Shown: positions 44,575-53,652, numbered from the stretch's first letter. The stretch: 64,000 nt of DNA from Microbacterium hydrothermale (GCF_004854025.1 NZ_STGM01000004.1:124001-188000), one strand, 5' to 3'. Notes: generated from the letters alone by a model not told the origin. Numbers and translations are program-made.

Positions 44575-44636
44575 GGGGCGCGCGACGTGCACCGGGGCGC
44601 ACACCGAACGCCCCACTGCACGCCCGGCGCCCCGAC
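44575..44636. repeat. 62-bp palindromic element, right copy
   Basis: Begins 2 bp after the AbiEi-like stop. The hairpin is less perfect than the left copy, but the pair at alignment positions 24/36 changes T-A to C-G, a compensating change. Confidence 0.6.
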
Positions 44637-44740
44637 CCCCGTGCAACCCCACCCCCCGTAACCACGGCCTCGACGCCCGCGCGCACACGCCCGCGCGACG
44701 ACGTCATTGACGCCGGGGCCGCGGAGTATCGACCCCCGCG

Positions 44741-46669
44741 TCAGCCGTCGATCACCGCGACCAGCTCGTCGAGGAACGCGGGGAACGACACCGCGCGGCG
44801 CACGATGCGCTGCACGCTGTCGCGCTCGCTGAACACCTCGACGAACTGCTCGAACACCGTCTGGAAGGCCTCGCGGTCGGTCTCGCTGAACGCCACGAGC
44901 GCGACGACCTGCACGCGCCCCTCGCCCCACGCGATGGAGGGGTCGGCGATCCCGATCGCGATGCGGGTCTGCGTCGCGGTCATCCCCATCGCGTGCGGCA
45001 CCGCGAGGGCGTCGGTGAACGCCGTCGACGAGATCGTCTCGCGCTCCACCGCGCGATCGACGTAGGCCTCGTCGATGACCCCCTGCTCCACGAGCAGACC
45101 GCCCAGGCGCCGGATGACGCCGGCCTCGCCATCGGCGGCATCCAGGCCCCGCACGAAAGCGCCCGGCGCGAAGTAGCGTTCGAGCTCGGCGCGCAGGCGC
45201 GCGAGACGACGGCCGCGACGGATGCGCCCGGCCGCGGCCTGCACGCGCTCCACATCGGCGTCGGTGAGGAACGGCTGGATGCGCACGAACCGGTCGCCCG
45301 GCCGCGGCGGGTCGATCGTGGTGAGCACGAGGTCGGTCTCGATGGCATCCCACGCGGGGTCGATGCGCGTCTCGACGCCGACGACCTCGATGGCCTGCCC
45401 GAGCGAACGGTCCACGCTCGAGCGCAGCAGTTCGTGCAGCTCGTAGTACCCGGGGCACACGATCGTCGCCGTCAGCAACTGGTCGGCGCGGCGGCTGCGT
45501 TCGAGGCGGCCGCCGACGTGCATCGCGATGTAGGCGATCTCGTCGTCGAGGATCGGGATGCCGAGGCCGTCCTGCAGCCCCTTCGCGATGTACACGGCGA
45601 CCTCGAAGATCATCGGGTACGTCGATTTCAGCGAGCGCGTGAGCGGGTTGCGCGACCACGCCTGCTCCCGGGAACGCGCGAGCAGGTTCTGCACGTGCAG
45701 CGCGAGACGGAGGATGAAGTCGTCGTGCGCGATGTCGACGAGGAACTCGGATGCCGCGTTCTCGACCACGCGCCGGACGGAGGCCTCGACCGACGGGTCG
45801 AGGCGCGAGCGCACGTCGTCGCCGCCCGGGGTTCCGGGAGCGACGATGCGCGTGAGTACGAGGGTCGCGAGGTGGCGGAGGTCGCCGGAGCCGAGCTGCA
45901 CGCCGATGTGCTTGAGCGTGAGGCGGTCGAGCAGCTCGACGACGGCGGCGGCCGCGTCGGACGAATCCCCGCCGGGCGAACCGAGGGCGCGATCGCGCGT
46001 GGTCCGGTCGGCGGCGATGGCGATGTGCATCACGACGTCGCCGATGCCGATCTCGTTCACGTAGTACCCGAGGGCCCCGAGCTCGGCGACCAGTTCGGCC
46101 TTGAACGGACCGAACGCGCGGGCGCCGACCGAACGCTCGCCCAGCGTGCGGCGCAGCGCGTCGAGGTCGAACATCCCGGCATCCATCTCGTCGTGCGCGA
46201 GCTTCGACAGCAGTCGCCGCTGCGCGACCTCGGTCCCGCGCAGGCGCGCGGTGGATGCCGAGCGCTCCAGGGTCAGCTCGGTGCCGCCGAGCAGGCCGCG
46301 CACGCGCGAGAGGTCGGCCTCCAGGGTCGCGGCGCTCACGTGCAGGGCGTCGGCGGTCTCGAACACGTCGATGCCGTCGGCGGAATCGAGGAGTCGCCGC
46401 ACGAGGGTGTGCAGGCGATCGCGCGGGGTGCCGGCATCCGCCCCCGACGCCGACCGCAGGGCCGCCGCGGCGTCGCCGCCGGCGCGGTAACCGAGGGGCC
46501 CGGACTCGACCGCGTTGCCCGACGCCACGCGCGCGTTCAGGGCGGTGACGTAGGACCGGATGCTGCGCGGGGTGACGCCGAGGGCGTCAGCCAGCGATGC
46601 GGCGGTCGACCATTCCGCGTCCCGCAGCAACAGGGCCAGCAGGCGGTCTTGGCGAGCTTTCGTCGTCAC
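44741..46669 (-). CDS. mtlR: BglG/MtlR-type PTS-regulated transcriptional activator
   Basis: A 642-residue regulator with the MtlR layout: N-terminal HTH domains (TAASLADALGVTPRSIRSYV near 22-41), two PRD modules (about 165-285 and 285-400, including IHIAIAADR-like VVMHIAIAADRTT and IAYIAMHVGGRLERS with their regulatory histidines), an EIIB-like module and a C-terminal EIIA-like module with VPHAMGM. PTS phosphorylation of these modules would gate activity. It is divergent from the mtl operon across 188 bp, the usual position of mtlR. The GTG start has GGAGG seven bases upstream. Confidence 0.9.
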   Translation of the reverse strand: MTTKARQDRLLALLLRDAEWSTAASLADALGVTPRSIRSYVTALNARVASGNAVESGPLGYRAGGDAAAALRSASGADAGTPRDRLHTLVRRLLDSADGIDVFETADALHVSAATLEADLSRVRGLLGGTELTLERSASTARLRGTEVAQRRLLSKLAHDEMDAGMFDLDALRRTLGERSVGARAFGPFKAELVAELGALGYYVNEIGIGDVVMHIAIAADRTTRDRALGSPGGDSSDAAAAVVELLDRLTLKHIGVQLGSGDLRHLATLVLTRIVAPGTPGGDDVRSRLDPSVEASVRRVVENAASEFLVDIAHDDFILRLALHVQNLLARSREQAWSRNPLTRSLKSTYPMIFEVAVYIAKGLQDGLGIPILDDEIAYIAMHVGGRLERSRRADQLLTATIVCPGYYELHELLRSSVDRSLGQAIEVVGVETRIDPAWDAIETDLVLTTIDPPRPGDRFVRIQPFLTDADVERVQAAAGRIRRGRRLARLRAELERYFAPGAFVRGLDAADGEAGVIRRLGGLLVEQGVIDEAYVDRAVERETISSTAFTDALAVPHAMGMTATQTRIAIGIADPSIAWGEGRVQVVALVAFSETDREAFQTVFEQFVEVFSERDSVQRIVRRAVSFPAFLDELVAVIDG

Positions 46670-46806
46670 GATCCGTCCTCCGCGCCGCCCCGGTGAGCAG
46701 CGATCCCTTCATCCTTTCACGCCCGTCCGCCTCGGGCGCGGGTGCGGGCGAAGCCGACGAGAGCGGTCGCGGCAACGACGTTCCGGGGGGTGGGAAACGA
46801 ACCTGG

Positions 46807-46835
46807 TTGTCTCCTGTGAAGCCGGTGCGGACAAT
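46807..46835 (+). promoter_or_regulatory. promoter of the mannitol PTS operon
   Basis: -35 TTGTCT (46807-46812), 17-bp spacer, -10 GACAAT (46830-46835), 22 bp before the EIIB start. The spacing is optimal. It is the only clear two-box promoter in the window. An MtlR operator would be expected nearby, but I see no obvious dyad. Confidence 0.6.
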
Positions 46836-46857
46836 CGAGAGGAAGAAAGGCCGGTCG

Positions 46858-47184
46858 ATGAAGATCCTCGTGGTGTGTGGAGCGGGTGCGTCGAGCACGT
46901 TCGTCGCGCAGCGCGTTCGTCGTGCTGCGCAAGACCGTGGCCTCGACTACTCCGCCTCGGCCGGAACCGCCCGTTCCCTGACCGTCGACCTCGACGCCGC
47001 CGACATCGTGCTCGTCGGTCCGCATCTCGCCGCCGACATCGAGCACATCCGCCGCGAGGCCGCCCCGCGCGGAGCAGCGGTCGTCCTGCTCCCCGACGAC
47101 GTGTTCGCCGACCTCAGCGGCACCCGAACCCTCGACCTGGTCGAGGCCTCCCTGCGATCCCGCCAGCCGGCGGACACGATCTGA
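46858..47184 (+). CDS. PTS EIIB subunit, lactose/cellobiose-type fold, orphan
   Basis: A 108-residue protein with the EIIB opening MKILVVCGAGASSTFVAQRV; Cys7 in the P-loop-like CGAGASST is the phosphorylation site. It lies first in the operon, ahead of HPr and EI. MtlA already contains its own EIIB domain, and no free EIIC partner lies nearby, so this EIIB may be a phosphate relay or sensor partner for MtlR. GAGAGGAAG and AAAGG precede the ATG. The frame is open further upstream without sense. Confidence 0.85.
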   Translation: MKILVVCGAGASSTFVAQRVRRAAQDRGLDYSASAGTARSLTVDLDAADIVLVGPHLAADIEHIRREAAPRGAAVVLLPDDVFADLSGTRTLDLVEASLRSRQPADTI

Positions 47185-47200
47185 GTCGACGGAGAGACCC

Positions 47201-47476
47201 ATGCCCCATCTGACCCGCACCGTCCGCATCGGATCGTCGCACGGCCTGCACGCGCGCCCCGCGAAGCTCTTCGCGCAGGCGGCGAAGGAGTCCGGCATCC
47301 CGGTGACCCTCGCCAAGGACGCGGGCTCGCCCATCAACGCCGCCAGCATCCTCGGCATCATCGCCCTCGGACTGGAGCAGGGCGATTACGTCACCCTCAC
47401 CGCCGACGGCGACAACGCCGAGCCCACGCTCGAGCGCCTCGCCGAGCTGCTGACCACCGACCACGACGCCGAGTAA
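47201..47476 (+). CDS. ptsH: phosphocarrier protein HPr
   Basis: A 91-residue HPr. SHGLHARPAKL gives the phosphohistidine as His17 and ASILGIIAL aligns with the regulatory serine region of HPr from Gram-positive bacteria (Ser49). GGAGAG precedes the start by three bases. It accepts phosphate from EI, encoded 14 bp downstream, and passes it to EIIA proteins. It lies inside the mannitol operon rather than in a separate pts locus. Confidence 0.95.
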   Translation: MPHLTRTVRIGSSHGLHARPAKLFAQAAKESGIPVTLAKDAGSPINAASILGIIALGLEQGDYVTLTADGDNAEPTLERLAELLTTDHDAE

Positions 47477-47490
47477 GGAAGACACACACC

Positions 47491-49176
47491 ATGACGGAAC
47501 TCCGTGGAGTCGGAATCGGACTGGGCGTCGCCCAGGGACCCATCGCGCGCATGGCCGAGCCCCTGCCCGCCCCGAAGGATGCCAAGAGCGAGCTCTCGAT
47601 CGACGAGGAGACGGCGCGCGTGCGCGAGGCCGTCGGCGCCGTCGCGCGCGAGCTCGAGGCCCGCGGCGCGCAGGCGGGCGGCGCCGCCCGAGACGTGCTC
47701 GAGGCGCAGGCGATGATCGCCGAGGACCCGACCCTCGAGGCAGAGGTCGACAGCCGCCTCGCCGCCGGCAAGACCGGCGAGTTCGCCGTGCACGACGCCT
47801 TCGCCTCGTTCCGCGAGCAGCTCGTCGCCCTCGGCGGATATCTCGGCGAACGCGCCGCCGACCTCGACGACGTCGCCCAGCGCGTCATCGCGCGCCTGCG
47901 GGGCGTCGCGGCCCCCGGCATCCCGGATCCCGGACACCCCTTCGTGCTCGTGGCGAAAGACCTCGCCCCCGCCGACACCGCGCTGCTCGACCTCGACAAG
48001 GTGCTCGCTCTGGTGACCACCGAGGGCGGCCCGACCTCGCACACGGCGATCCTCGCCCGCGAGAAGTCGATCGTCGCGGTCGTCGGCGCCGCCGGCGCAA
48101 AGGACCTCGTCGACGGACAGTCCGTCATCGTGGATGCCGCCGCCGGCGTCGTCACGGTCGACCCGAGCGCAGACGACCTCGAGCGCGCGAAGAACCGCGC
48201 CGACGCCCGTGCCGCCGCGGCATCCGCCCCCATCACCGACGGCGCCCTCGCCGACGGCACGAAAGTGCCGCTGCTGGCGAACCTCGGCAAGCCCGGCGGT
48301 GCCGCCGAGGCCGTCGAGCTGGGCGCCGAGGGCGTGGGACTGTTCCGCACCGAGTTCCTCTTCCTCAGCTCGAGCTCCGCGCCCACCGTCGAGGAGCAGC
48401 GCGCGGCGTACATCGAGCTGCTCAGCGCGTTCCCGGGCAAGAAGGTCGTCGTGCGCGTGCTCGACGCCGGCGCCGACAAGCCCCTCCCCTTCCTCAACGA
48501 CGCGCACGAGGAGAACCCCGCGTTGGGCCTTCGCGGCCTGCGCGCCCTCCGCGCGAGCGAGGACATCCTGCGCGAGCAGCTCACCGCCCTCGCTGAGGCG
48601 GATGCCGCGACCCGCGCCTCCGAGGCCGGTCCCGCCGACCTGTGGGTCATGGCGCCCATGGTCTCGACCGTCGAGGAGACCCGGTACTTCACGGCCCTCG
48701 CCAAGGACTACGGCCTGAAGACGACCGGCGTGATGGTCGAGGTGCCCTCCTCGGCTCTCCTCGCCGACCGCATCCTGCAGATCGCCGACTTCGCCTCGAT
48801 CGGCACCAACGACCTGACGCAGTACACGCTCGCCGCCGACCGGCTGCTCGGTTCGGTCGCGTCGTTCCAGGACCCGTGGCATCCGGCCGTCCTCCGCCTC
48901 ATCCGCGAGGTCGGGGCGGCGGGCCGTGCCCACGGCAAGCCCGTCGGCATCTGCGGCGAAGCGGCGGCCGATCCCCTGCTGGCGGTCGTGCTCGTCGGTC
49001 TCGGCGCCACCACGCTGTCGATGGCCCCCACGGCCCTCGCCGACGTGCGCGCGACGCTGCTCACCCACACGCTCGACGACGCCCTGCGCATCGCCGAGGC
49101 CGCCCTGTCCGCCGACGACGCGGCATCCGCCCGCGAGGCCGCCCAGGCGGCTTCCGCCCTCGTTCCCACCCCGTGA
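47491..49176 (+). CDS. ptsI: PTS enzyme I (phosphoenolpyruvate-protein phosphotransferase)
   Basis: A 561-residue EI that takes phosphate from PEP and gives it to HPr. The N-terminal domain carries the active histidine His184 in TEGGPTSHTAILAR. The PEP-binding barrel shows VGLFRTEFLFL, VRVLDAGADKPLP, the signature SIGTNDLTQYTLAADR and the catalytic cysteine in GKPVGICGEAAADP. AAGGAAG precedes the ATG. The length matches the family. It is followed by mtlA after 98 bp with a good ribosome-binding site. Confidence 0.96.
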   Translation: MTELRGVGIGLGVAQGPIARMAEPLPAPKDAKSELSIDEETARVREAVGAVARELEARGAQAGGAARDVLEAQAMIAEDPTLEAEVDSRLAAGKTGEFAVHDAFASFREQLVALGGYLGERAADLDDVAQRVIARLRGVAAPGIPDPGHPFVLVAKDLAPADTALLDLDKVLALVTTEGGPTSHTAILAREKSIVAVVGAAGAKDLVDGQSVIVDAAAGVVTVDPSADDLERAKNRADARAAAASAPITDGALADGTKVPLLANLGKPGGAAEAVELGAEGVGLFRTEFLFLSSSSAPTVEEQRAAYIELLSAFPGKKVVVRVLDAGADKPLPFLNDAHEENPALGLRGLRALRASEDILREQLTALAEADAATRASEAGPADLWVMAPMVSTVEETRYFTALAKDYGLKTTGVMVEVPSSALLADRILQIADFASIGTNDLTQYTLAADRLLGSVASFQDPWHPAVLRLIREVGAAGRAHGKPVGICGEAAADPLLAVVLVGLGATTLSMAPTALADVRATLLTHTLDDALRIAEAALSADDAASAREAAQAASALVPTP

Positions 49177-49274
49177 ACCCCGGGGACGGTTCCCACCGCC
49201 CCGTCGACACCGCGGCCGACGCCGCATCCCCACCGCACGGCCCCCGCCGTGCACCACATCAAGGAGACACAGCA

Positions 49275-50939
49275 ATGACGACGACGTCACCCACCAAGAA
49301 GCCGGGAGGGGCACGGATCGCGGTTCAGCGATTCGGCACGTTCCTCTCCGGCATGATCATGCCGAACATCGCGGCGTTCATCGCATGGGGCTTCATCACC
49401 ATGCTCTTCATCCCCGCCGGGTTCTTCGGCGCGAAGAGCCCCTTCGGGTGGCACTGGGCCCCGGTCGCCGAGATCATCGGCGGCGGCGGAGACGCCGCGA
49501 CCATCGGCTGGCCCGGAGCGGCGACCGCGCTGACCGCGAACGCCGACGGCGGCACCTACCAGGGCTACGTCGGCCTGGTCAGCGTCATGATCACCTACCT
49601 GCTGCCCCTGCTCATCGCCAACACCGGTGGACGCATCGTCTACGGTGCGCGCGGTGGCGTGGTCGCCACCATCGCCGTGATGGGCGTGATCGTAGGCACC
49701 AACATCCCGATGTTCCTCGGCGCGATGATCATGGGCCCGCTCGCGGCCTGGATCACCAAGCAGATGGACAAGCTGTGGGACGGCAAGATCCGCCCCGGCT
49801 TCGAGATGCTCGTGAACAACTTCTCCGCCGGCATCCTCGGCATGATCCTCGCGATCGTCGGCTTCTTCGCCTTCGGTCCCGTCTTCCTCGGCATCAGCGC
49901 GGTCCTCGGCAGCATCGTCGGGTTCCTCGTGCAGTTCAACCTGCTGCCGGTGCTGTCGATCATCGTCGAGCCGGCCAAGGTGCTGTTCCTCAACAACGCC
50001 ATCAACCACGGCGTGTTCACCCCGCTCGGCATCGAGCAGGCCGCGAACACGGGCAAGTCGATCCTGTTCCTCATCGAGGCCAACCCCGGCCCCGGCCTGG
50101 GCCTGCTGCTCGCCTTCACCTTCTTCGGTGTCGGCGCGGCGAAGGCGTCGGCCCCCGGTGCCATCGTCATCCAGTTCCTCGGTGGCATCCACGAGATCTA
50201 CTTCCCCTACGCCCTCGCCAAGCCGATGACGATCCTCGCGCTCATCGCGGGTGGCGCCTCGGGTGTCGCGGTCAACATGATCTTCGGCGGTGGCCTGGTC
50301 TTCCCGGCCGCTCCCGGCAGCATCATCGCCGTCACGGCTGCGGCCGCCGGCGGCGGCGTGGCGAACGTGCTCGTGGTCTACCTCTCGGTGATCGTCGCCG
50401 CGGTCGTGACCTTCCTGATCTCGGGTGTCATCCTGCGGGCCTCGCGCAAGCGCGACCAGGAGGCCGAGGGCGACAGCTTCGCCGCGGCCATCGATCAGAC
50501 CGCCGCGAACAAGGGCAAGGAGTCGTCCGCGCTGGGCGCCCTGCGCACCCGCGCCGCCGGTACCACCGGTTCGGGCACCACGGAGGCGGCCGACCGCGAC
50601 GTCGACGGCGCCCTCGGGGGCCTCGAAGGCGGCGTGGCCACCAAGCAGCTGAACAACATCGTGTTCGCCTGCGACGCCGGCATGGGCTCCTCGGCGATGG
50701 GCGCGAGCGTCCTGCGCAACAAGATCAAGAAGGCCGGAATCGAGGGCGTCACGGTCACCAACCAAGCGATCGCGAACCTCGACGGCTCGGCAGACCTGGT
50801 CATCACGCAGAACCAGCTCACCGACCGCGCCAAGGCGCAGTCGCCCGACTCGCTGCACGTGTCGGTCGACAACTTCATGAACTCGCCGCGCTACGACGAG
50901 GTCGTGGAGATGGTCCGCTCGCAGCACGAGTCCAAGTAA
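49275..50939 (+). CDS. mtlA: PTS mannitol transporter EIICB
   Basis: A 554-residue mannitol permease. Residues about 20-370 form the EIIC domain with six to eight helices, including TFLSGMIMPNIAAFIAWGF, the loop NHGVFTPLGIEQ and GGIHEIYFPYAL, which contains the family's sugar-binding GGIHE motif. A cytoplasmic linker leads to a C-terminal EIIB domain (about 460-554) with Cys466 in FACDAGMGSSAMGASV. No EIIA domain is fused; it is supplied by mtlF downstream. AAGGAG precedes the ATG. The frame is open upstream, but only through the ptsI shadow. Confidence 0.96.
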   Translation: MTTTSPTKKPGGARIAVQRFGTFLSGMIMPNIAAFIAWGFITMLFIPAGFFGAKSPFGWHWAPVAEIIGGGGDAATIGWPGAATALTANADGGTYQGYVGLVSVMITYLLPLLIANTGGRIVYGARGGVVATIAVMGVIVGTNIPMFLGAMIMGPLAAWITKQMDKLWDGKIRPGFEMLVNNFSAGILGMILAIVGFFAFGPVFLGISAVLGSIVGFLVQFNLLPVLSIIVEPAKVLFLNNAINHGVFTPLGIEQAANTGKSILFLIEANPGPGLGLLLAFTFFGVGAAKASAPGAIVIQFLGGIHEIYFPYALAKPMTILALIAGGASGVAVNMIFGGGLVFPAAPGSIIAVTAAAAGGGVANVLVVYLSVIVAAVVTFLISGVILRASRKRDQEAEGDSFAAAIDQTAANKGKESSALGALRTRAAGTTGSGTTEAADRDVDGALGGLEGGVATKQLNNIVFACDAGMGSSAMGASVLRNKIKKAGIEGVTVTNQAIANLDGSADLVITQNQLTDRAKAQSPDSLHVSVDNFMNSPRYDEVVEMVRSQHESK

Positions 50940-50948
50940 CCCCCTAGC

Positions 50949-50985
50949 ACGCCAGGGGTCGGAGCGTCAGCCCGACCCCTGGCGT
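50949..50985 (+). terminator. internal hairpin between mtlA and mtlF
   Basis: 14-base arms (50949-50962, 50972-50985) pair perfectly around a 9-base loop, 10 bp after mtlA. Transcripts reaching mtlF must read through it or start after it. Confidence 0.75.
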
Positions 50986-51043
50986 CTTCCCGTCCGGCCC
51001 GCGTTTTGCGAGGCTGGACAGCACGACGAGAAAGGCGAGAACC

Positions 51044-51481
51044 ATGTCGAACGTCCTCCGCATCGAATCCGTCCGCATCCACCCCGGGAGCGCCACCCGC
51101 GAGGAGGCGATGAAAGAGGCGGCCGACCTGCTGCAGGCCACCGGCTCCGTGACCGCCGACTACTTCGCCGCCATGCAGGCGCGCGAAGAGACCGTGTCGA
51201 CCTACATGGGCAACGAGCTCGCGATCCCCCACGGCACCAACGAGACCAAGCAGGCGATCCTCGAGTCCGGCCTGTCGGTCGTCCGCTACGACGGCGGCGT
51301 GGACTGGGGCGGGGAGCCCGTCACCTTCGTGATCGGCATCGCCGGCAAGGGCGACGAGCACCTCGAGATCCTGTCGCAGATCGCGATCCTCTTCTCCGAG
51401 GAGGACGACGTCGCGCGCCTGAAGGCCGCCTCCTCGCCCGAGGAGCTCTACGAGGCCCTCGCGGGTTCCGTAAACGCATGA
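51044..51481 (+). CDS. mtlF: PTS mannitol EIIA
   Basis: A 145-residue EIIA of the mannitol/fructose family. His63 in LAIPHGTNETKQA is the phosphorylation site and accepts phosphate from HPr for transfer to the EIIB domain of MtlA. DWGGEPVTFVIGIAGKGDEHLEILSQIA is the standard helper block. AAAGGCGAG precedes the ATG. It overlaps mtlD by 4 bp (ATGA). The terminator upstream of it could let EIIA and MtlD be expressed at a different level from MtlA. Confidence 0.94.
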   Translation: MSNVLRIESVRIHPGSATREEAMKEAADLLQATGSVTADYFAAMQAREETVSTYMGNELAIPHGTNETKQAILESGLSVVRYDGGVDWGGEPVTFVIGIAGKGDEHLEILSQIAILFSEEDDVARLKAASSPEELYEALAGSVNA

Positions 51482-52629
51482 AGGCCGTCCACTTCGGCGC
51501 GGGCAACATCGGCCGCGGCTTCGTCGGACTGCTGCTGCACGAGGGCGGCTACGACCTCGTCTTCTCCGACGTCTCCGCCGCCCTCGTGGCCGCGATCAAC
51601 GACGCGTCGTCGTACACCGTCCACGAGGTGGGCGAGGGCGGCGTCGACACGCAGGTGACGAACTTCCGCGCGATCGACAGCTCGGTGGATGCCGACGCCC
51701 TCGTCGACGAGATCGCCACGGCCGACGTGGTGACCACCGCCGTCGGACCCACGATCCTGAAGTTCGTCGCCCCGCACATCGTCGCGGGACTCGCGCTGCG
51801 CGACCCCTCCCTGCCCGCACTGCAGATCATGGCCTGCGAGAACGCCATCGGGGCGACCGACCAGCTCCGCGAGCACGTGGTCGAGCTCGCCGGCGAATCG
51901 TGGGACGCCCTGGCATCCCGTGCCGTCTTCGCCAACACCGCGGTCGACCGCATCGTCCCCGCCCAGGCGCAGGGCGGCGTCGACGTCACCGTCGAGCCGT
52001 TCTACGAATGGGCCATCGAGCGGGCGCCGTTCGGCGACACCCCGCCGCACATCCCCGGCGCGCACTTCGTCGACGACCTCGAGCCGTACATCGAGCGCAA
52101 GCTCTTCACGGTCAACACCGGACACGCCACCACCGCGTACTTCGGGGCGCAGGCCGGGATCGACCGCATCTCCGACGCCCTCGCCGATCCGGCGATCGCG
52201 GCGAAGGTCGAGGCGGCGCTGGAGGAGACCAGCGCCCTGCTCGTGCAGAAGCACGAGCTCGACGCCGGTGTGCAGGGCGAGTACCGCGCCACGATCCTGC
52301 GGCGCTTCCGCAACGACGCCCTCCCCGACACCGTGTGGCGCGTGGGTCGGCAGCCGCTGCGCAAGCTTTCGCGGCACGAACGCTTCGTCGGCCCCGCGGC
52401 CGAGGCCGTCGAGCGGGGCCTCCCCGTCGACGCGCTCGTGGCCGCGATGGCCGCCGCGCTGGAGTTCCAGGATGCCGAGGACGCTCAGGCCGTCGAGCTG
52501 CAGCGCCTGCTGCGCGAGACCGACGCCGCGTCGTTCACGTCCGAGGTGACCGGCCTCGACGCCGACCACCCGCTGTACGGGCGCGTCGTCGAGATCGTCG
52601 CCGCACGCCAGGCGGCGCTCTCGGCCTGA
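51478..52629 (+). CDS. mtlD: mannitol-1-phosphate 5-dehydrogenase
   Basis: A 383-residue NAD-dependent polyol dehydrogenase turning mannitol-1-phosphate, the product of MtlA, into fructose-6-phosphate. It starts MKAVHFGAGNIGRGFVG, the characteristic cofactor loop. MACENAIGATDQL and ERKLFTVNTGHATTAYFG contain the catalytic lysine and substrate-binding histidine region. Length is as in characterised MtlD. It is coupled to mtlF by overlap and ends in a clear terminator, so it is the last gene of the operon. Confidence 0.96.
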   Translation: MKAVHFGAGNIGRGFVGLLLHEGGYDLVFSDVSAALVAAINDASSYTVHEVGEGGVDTQVTNFRAIDSSVDADALVDEIATADVVTTAVGPTILKFVAPHIVAGLALRDPSLPALQIMACENAIGATDQLREHVVELAGESWDALASRAVFANTAVDRIVPAQAQGGVDVTVEPFYEWAIERAPFGDTPPHIPGAHFVDDLEPYIERKLFTVNTGHATTAYFGAQAGIDRISDALADPAIAAKVEAALEETSALLVQKHELDAGVQGEYRATILRRFRNDALPDTVWRVGRQPLRKLSRHERFVGPAAEAVERGLPVDALVAAMAAALEFQDAEDAQAVELQRLLRETDAASFTSEVTGLDADHPLYGRVVEIVAARQAALSA

Positions 52630-52635
52630 CTCCCC

Positions 52636-52681
52636 CGACACCGCCGACGCGGCCGCATCCGGCGGCGCGTCGGCGGTGTCG
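52636..52681 (+). terminator. terminator of the mannitol operon
   Basis: 15-base arms (52636-52650 and 52667-52681) around a 16-base loop, 7 bp after mtlD and followed by TGTTTCCG. Confidence 0.75.
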
Positions 52682-52727
52682 TGTTTCCGCCTTCCGGCGT
52701 GCACCGCTCGCACCGCGCGCCCGGCGA

Positions 52728-52743
52728 TACGCTCGAAGACGTG
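52728..52743 (+). promoter_or_regulatory. -10 hexamer of the hydrolase gene
   Basis: TACGCT at 52728-52733, seven bases (CGAAGAC), then GTG 52741. This favours GTG over upstream in-frame codons. Confidence 0.55.
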
Positions 52744-53523
52744 ACCGACAGCACCGCCCCCAGCGATCCCGCTCCCTCCCCCGCTCCGCGTCGTCGCCGG
52801 CGATTGCTGCGCTGGGTCCTCGGTGGGCTGGGAGCCGTCGTGGTCCTCCTCGTCGGCGGCATCCTGATCTACAGCCAGGTCGGCGTGATGGGTGCGGAAC
52901 CGGGCCCGCTCGCCGAAGCCGAGGCCAACCCCGGGCTGACCATCACCGACGACGGCGCGGGGATCGTGCTCGCACCGACGGCCGGCGCGACGGGGCAGGG
53001 CCTGGTCTTCATCCCGGGCGCCAAGGTGGAGGCGGAGGGGTACATCGCCACCTTCGCCGACACCGTCGTCGACGACGGCGTGACGATCGTGATCACGAAG
53101 CCCTGGCTGAACCTCGCGTTCTTCGACCCCCGCCCGCTGTCGACCTTCACCGATCTCGCCCCGGGCGTCTCGACCTGGGCGGTCGGCGGGCATTCGCTCG
53201 GCGGGGTGCGCGCGTGCCAGCTCGCGACCGACGCCGATGCCCTCGTGCTGTTCGCGTCGTACTGCGCGAACGACCTCTCGGCATCCGGACTCCCCGTGCT
53301 GAGCCTGTCCGGTTCGGAAGACGGCCTGAGCACTCCGCAGAAGATCGCGGATGCCAAGGGCGAACTGCCCGCGAACGCCACCTTCGTCGAGATTCCCGGC
53401 GCGTCCCACGCCTCGTTCGGCGCCTACGGACCGCAGCCCGGCGACGGCACGCCGACCGCCGACGCGGCCGAGGTGGATCGGGTGATCGCGGAGCAGCTCG
53501 CGGGCTTCCTGCCGCGGCCGTAG
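52741..53523 (+). CDS. membrane-anchored alpha/beta hydrolase
   Basis: A 260-residue protein. A basic stretch (RRRRRLLRW) and one helix (about 22-45) anchor it with the enzyme outside. The hydrolase core shows the nucleophile elbow GGHSLGGVRA, an acid in LSGSEDGLS and a histidine in GASHASFGAYG, giving a full Ser-Asp-His triad. The relatively small size and absence of a lid resemble the Abhydrolase_5 type of unassigned serine hydrolases. Substrate unknown. It is monocistronic. Confidence 0.82.
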   Translation: MTDSTAPSDPAPSPAPRRRRRLLRWVLGGLGAVVVLLVGGILIYSQVGVMGAEPGPLAEAEANPGLTITDDGAGIVLAPTAGATGQGLVFIPGAKVEAEGYIATFADTVVDDGVTIVITKPWLNLAFFDPRPLSTFTDLAPGVSTWAVGGHSLGGVRACQLATDADALVLFASYCANDLSASGLPVLSLSGSEDGLSTPQKIADAKGELPANATFVEIPGASHASFGAYGPQPGDGTPTADAAEVDRVIAEQLAGFLPRP

Positions 53524-53576
53524 CCCGCACCCGGCCGCGGCAGACCCCCGGGCCGCGGCACCCGCCCGCGCGGTCG

Positions 53577-53652
53577 AAACTCCTGAGAAATCCACCTGTC
53601 GCCCGTGGATGCCGCCGCTGAAGGCCAATTCGGGCATGAGATTCAGGAGTTT
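53577..53652. repeat. inverted repeat upstream of the AbiEi-like relic
   Basis: Ten-base arms AAACTCCTGA (53577-53586) and TCAGGAGTTT (53643-53652) are separated by 56 bp. No gene lies between. Confidence 0.5.
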
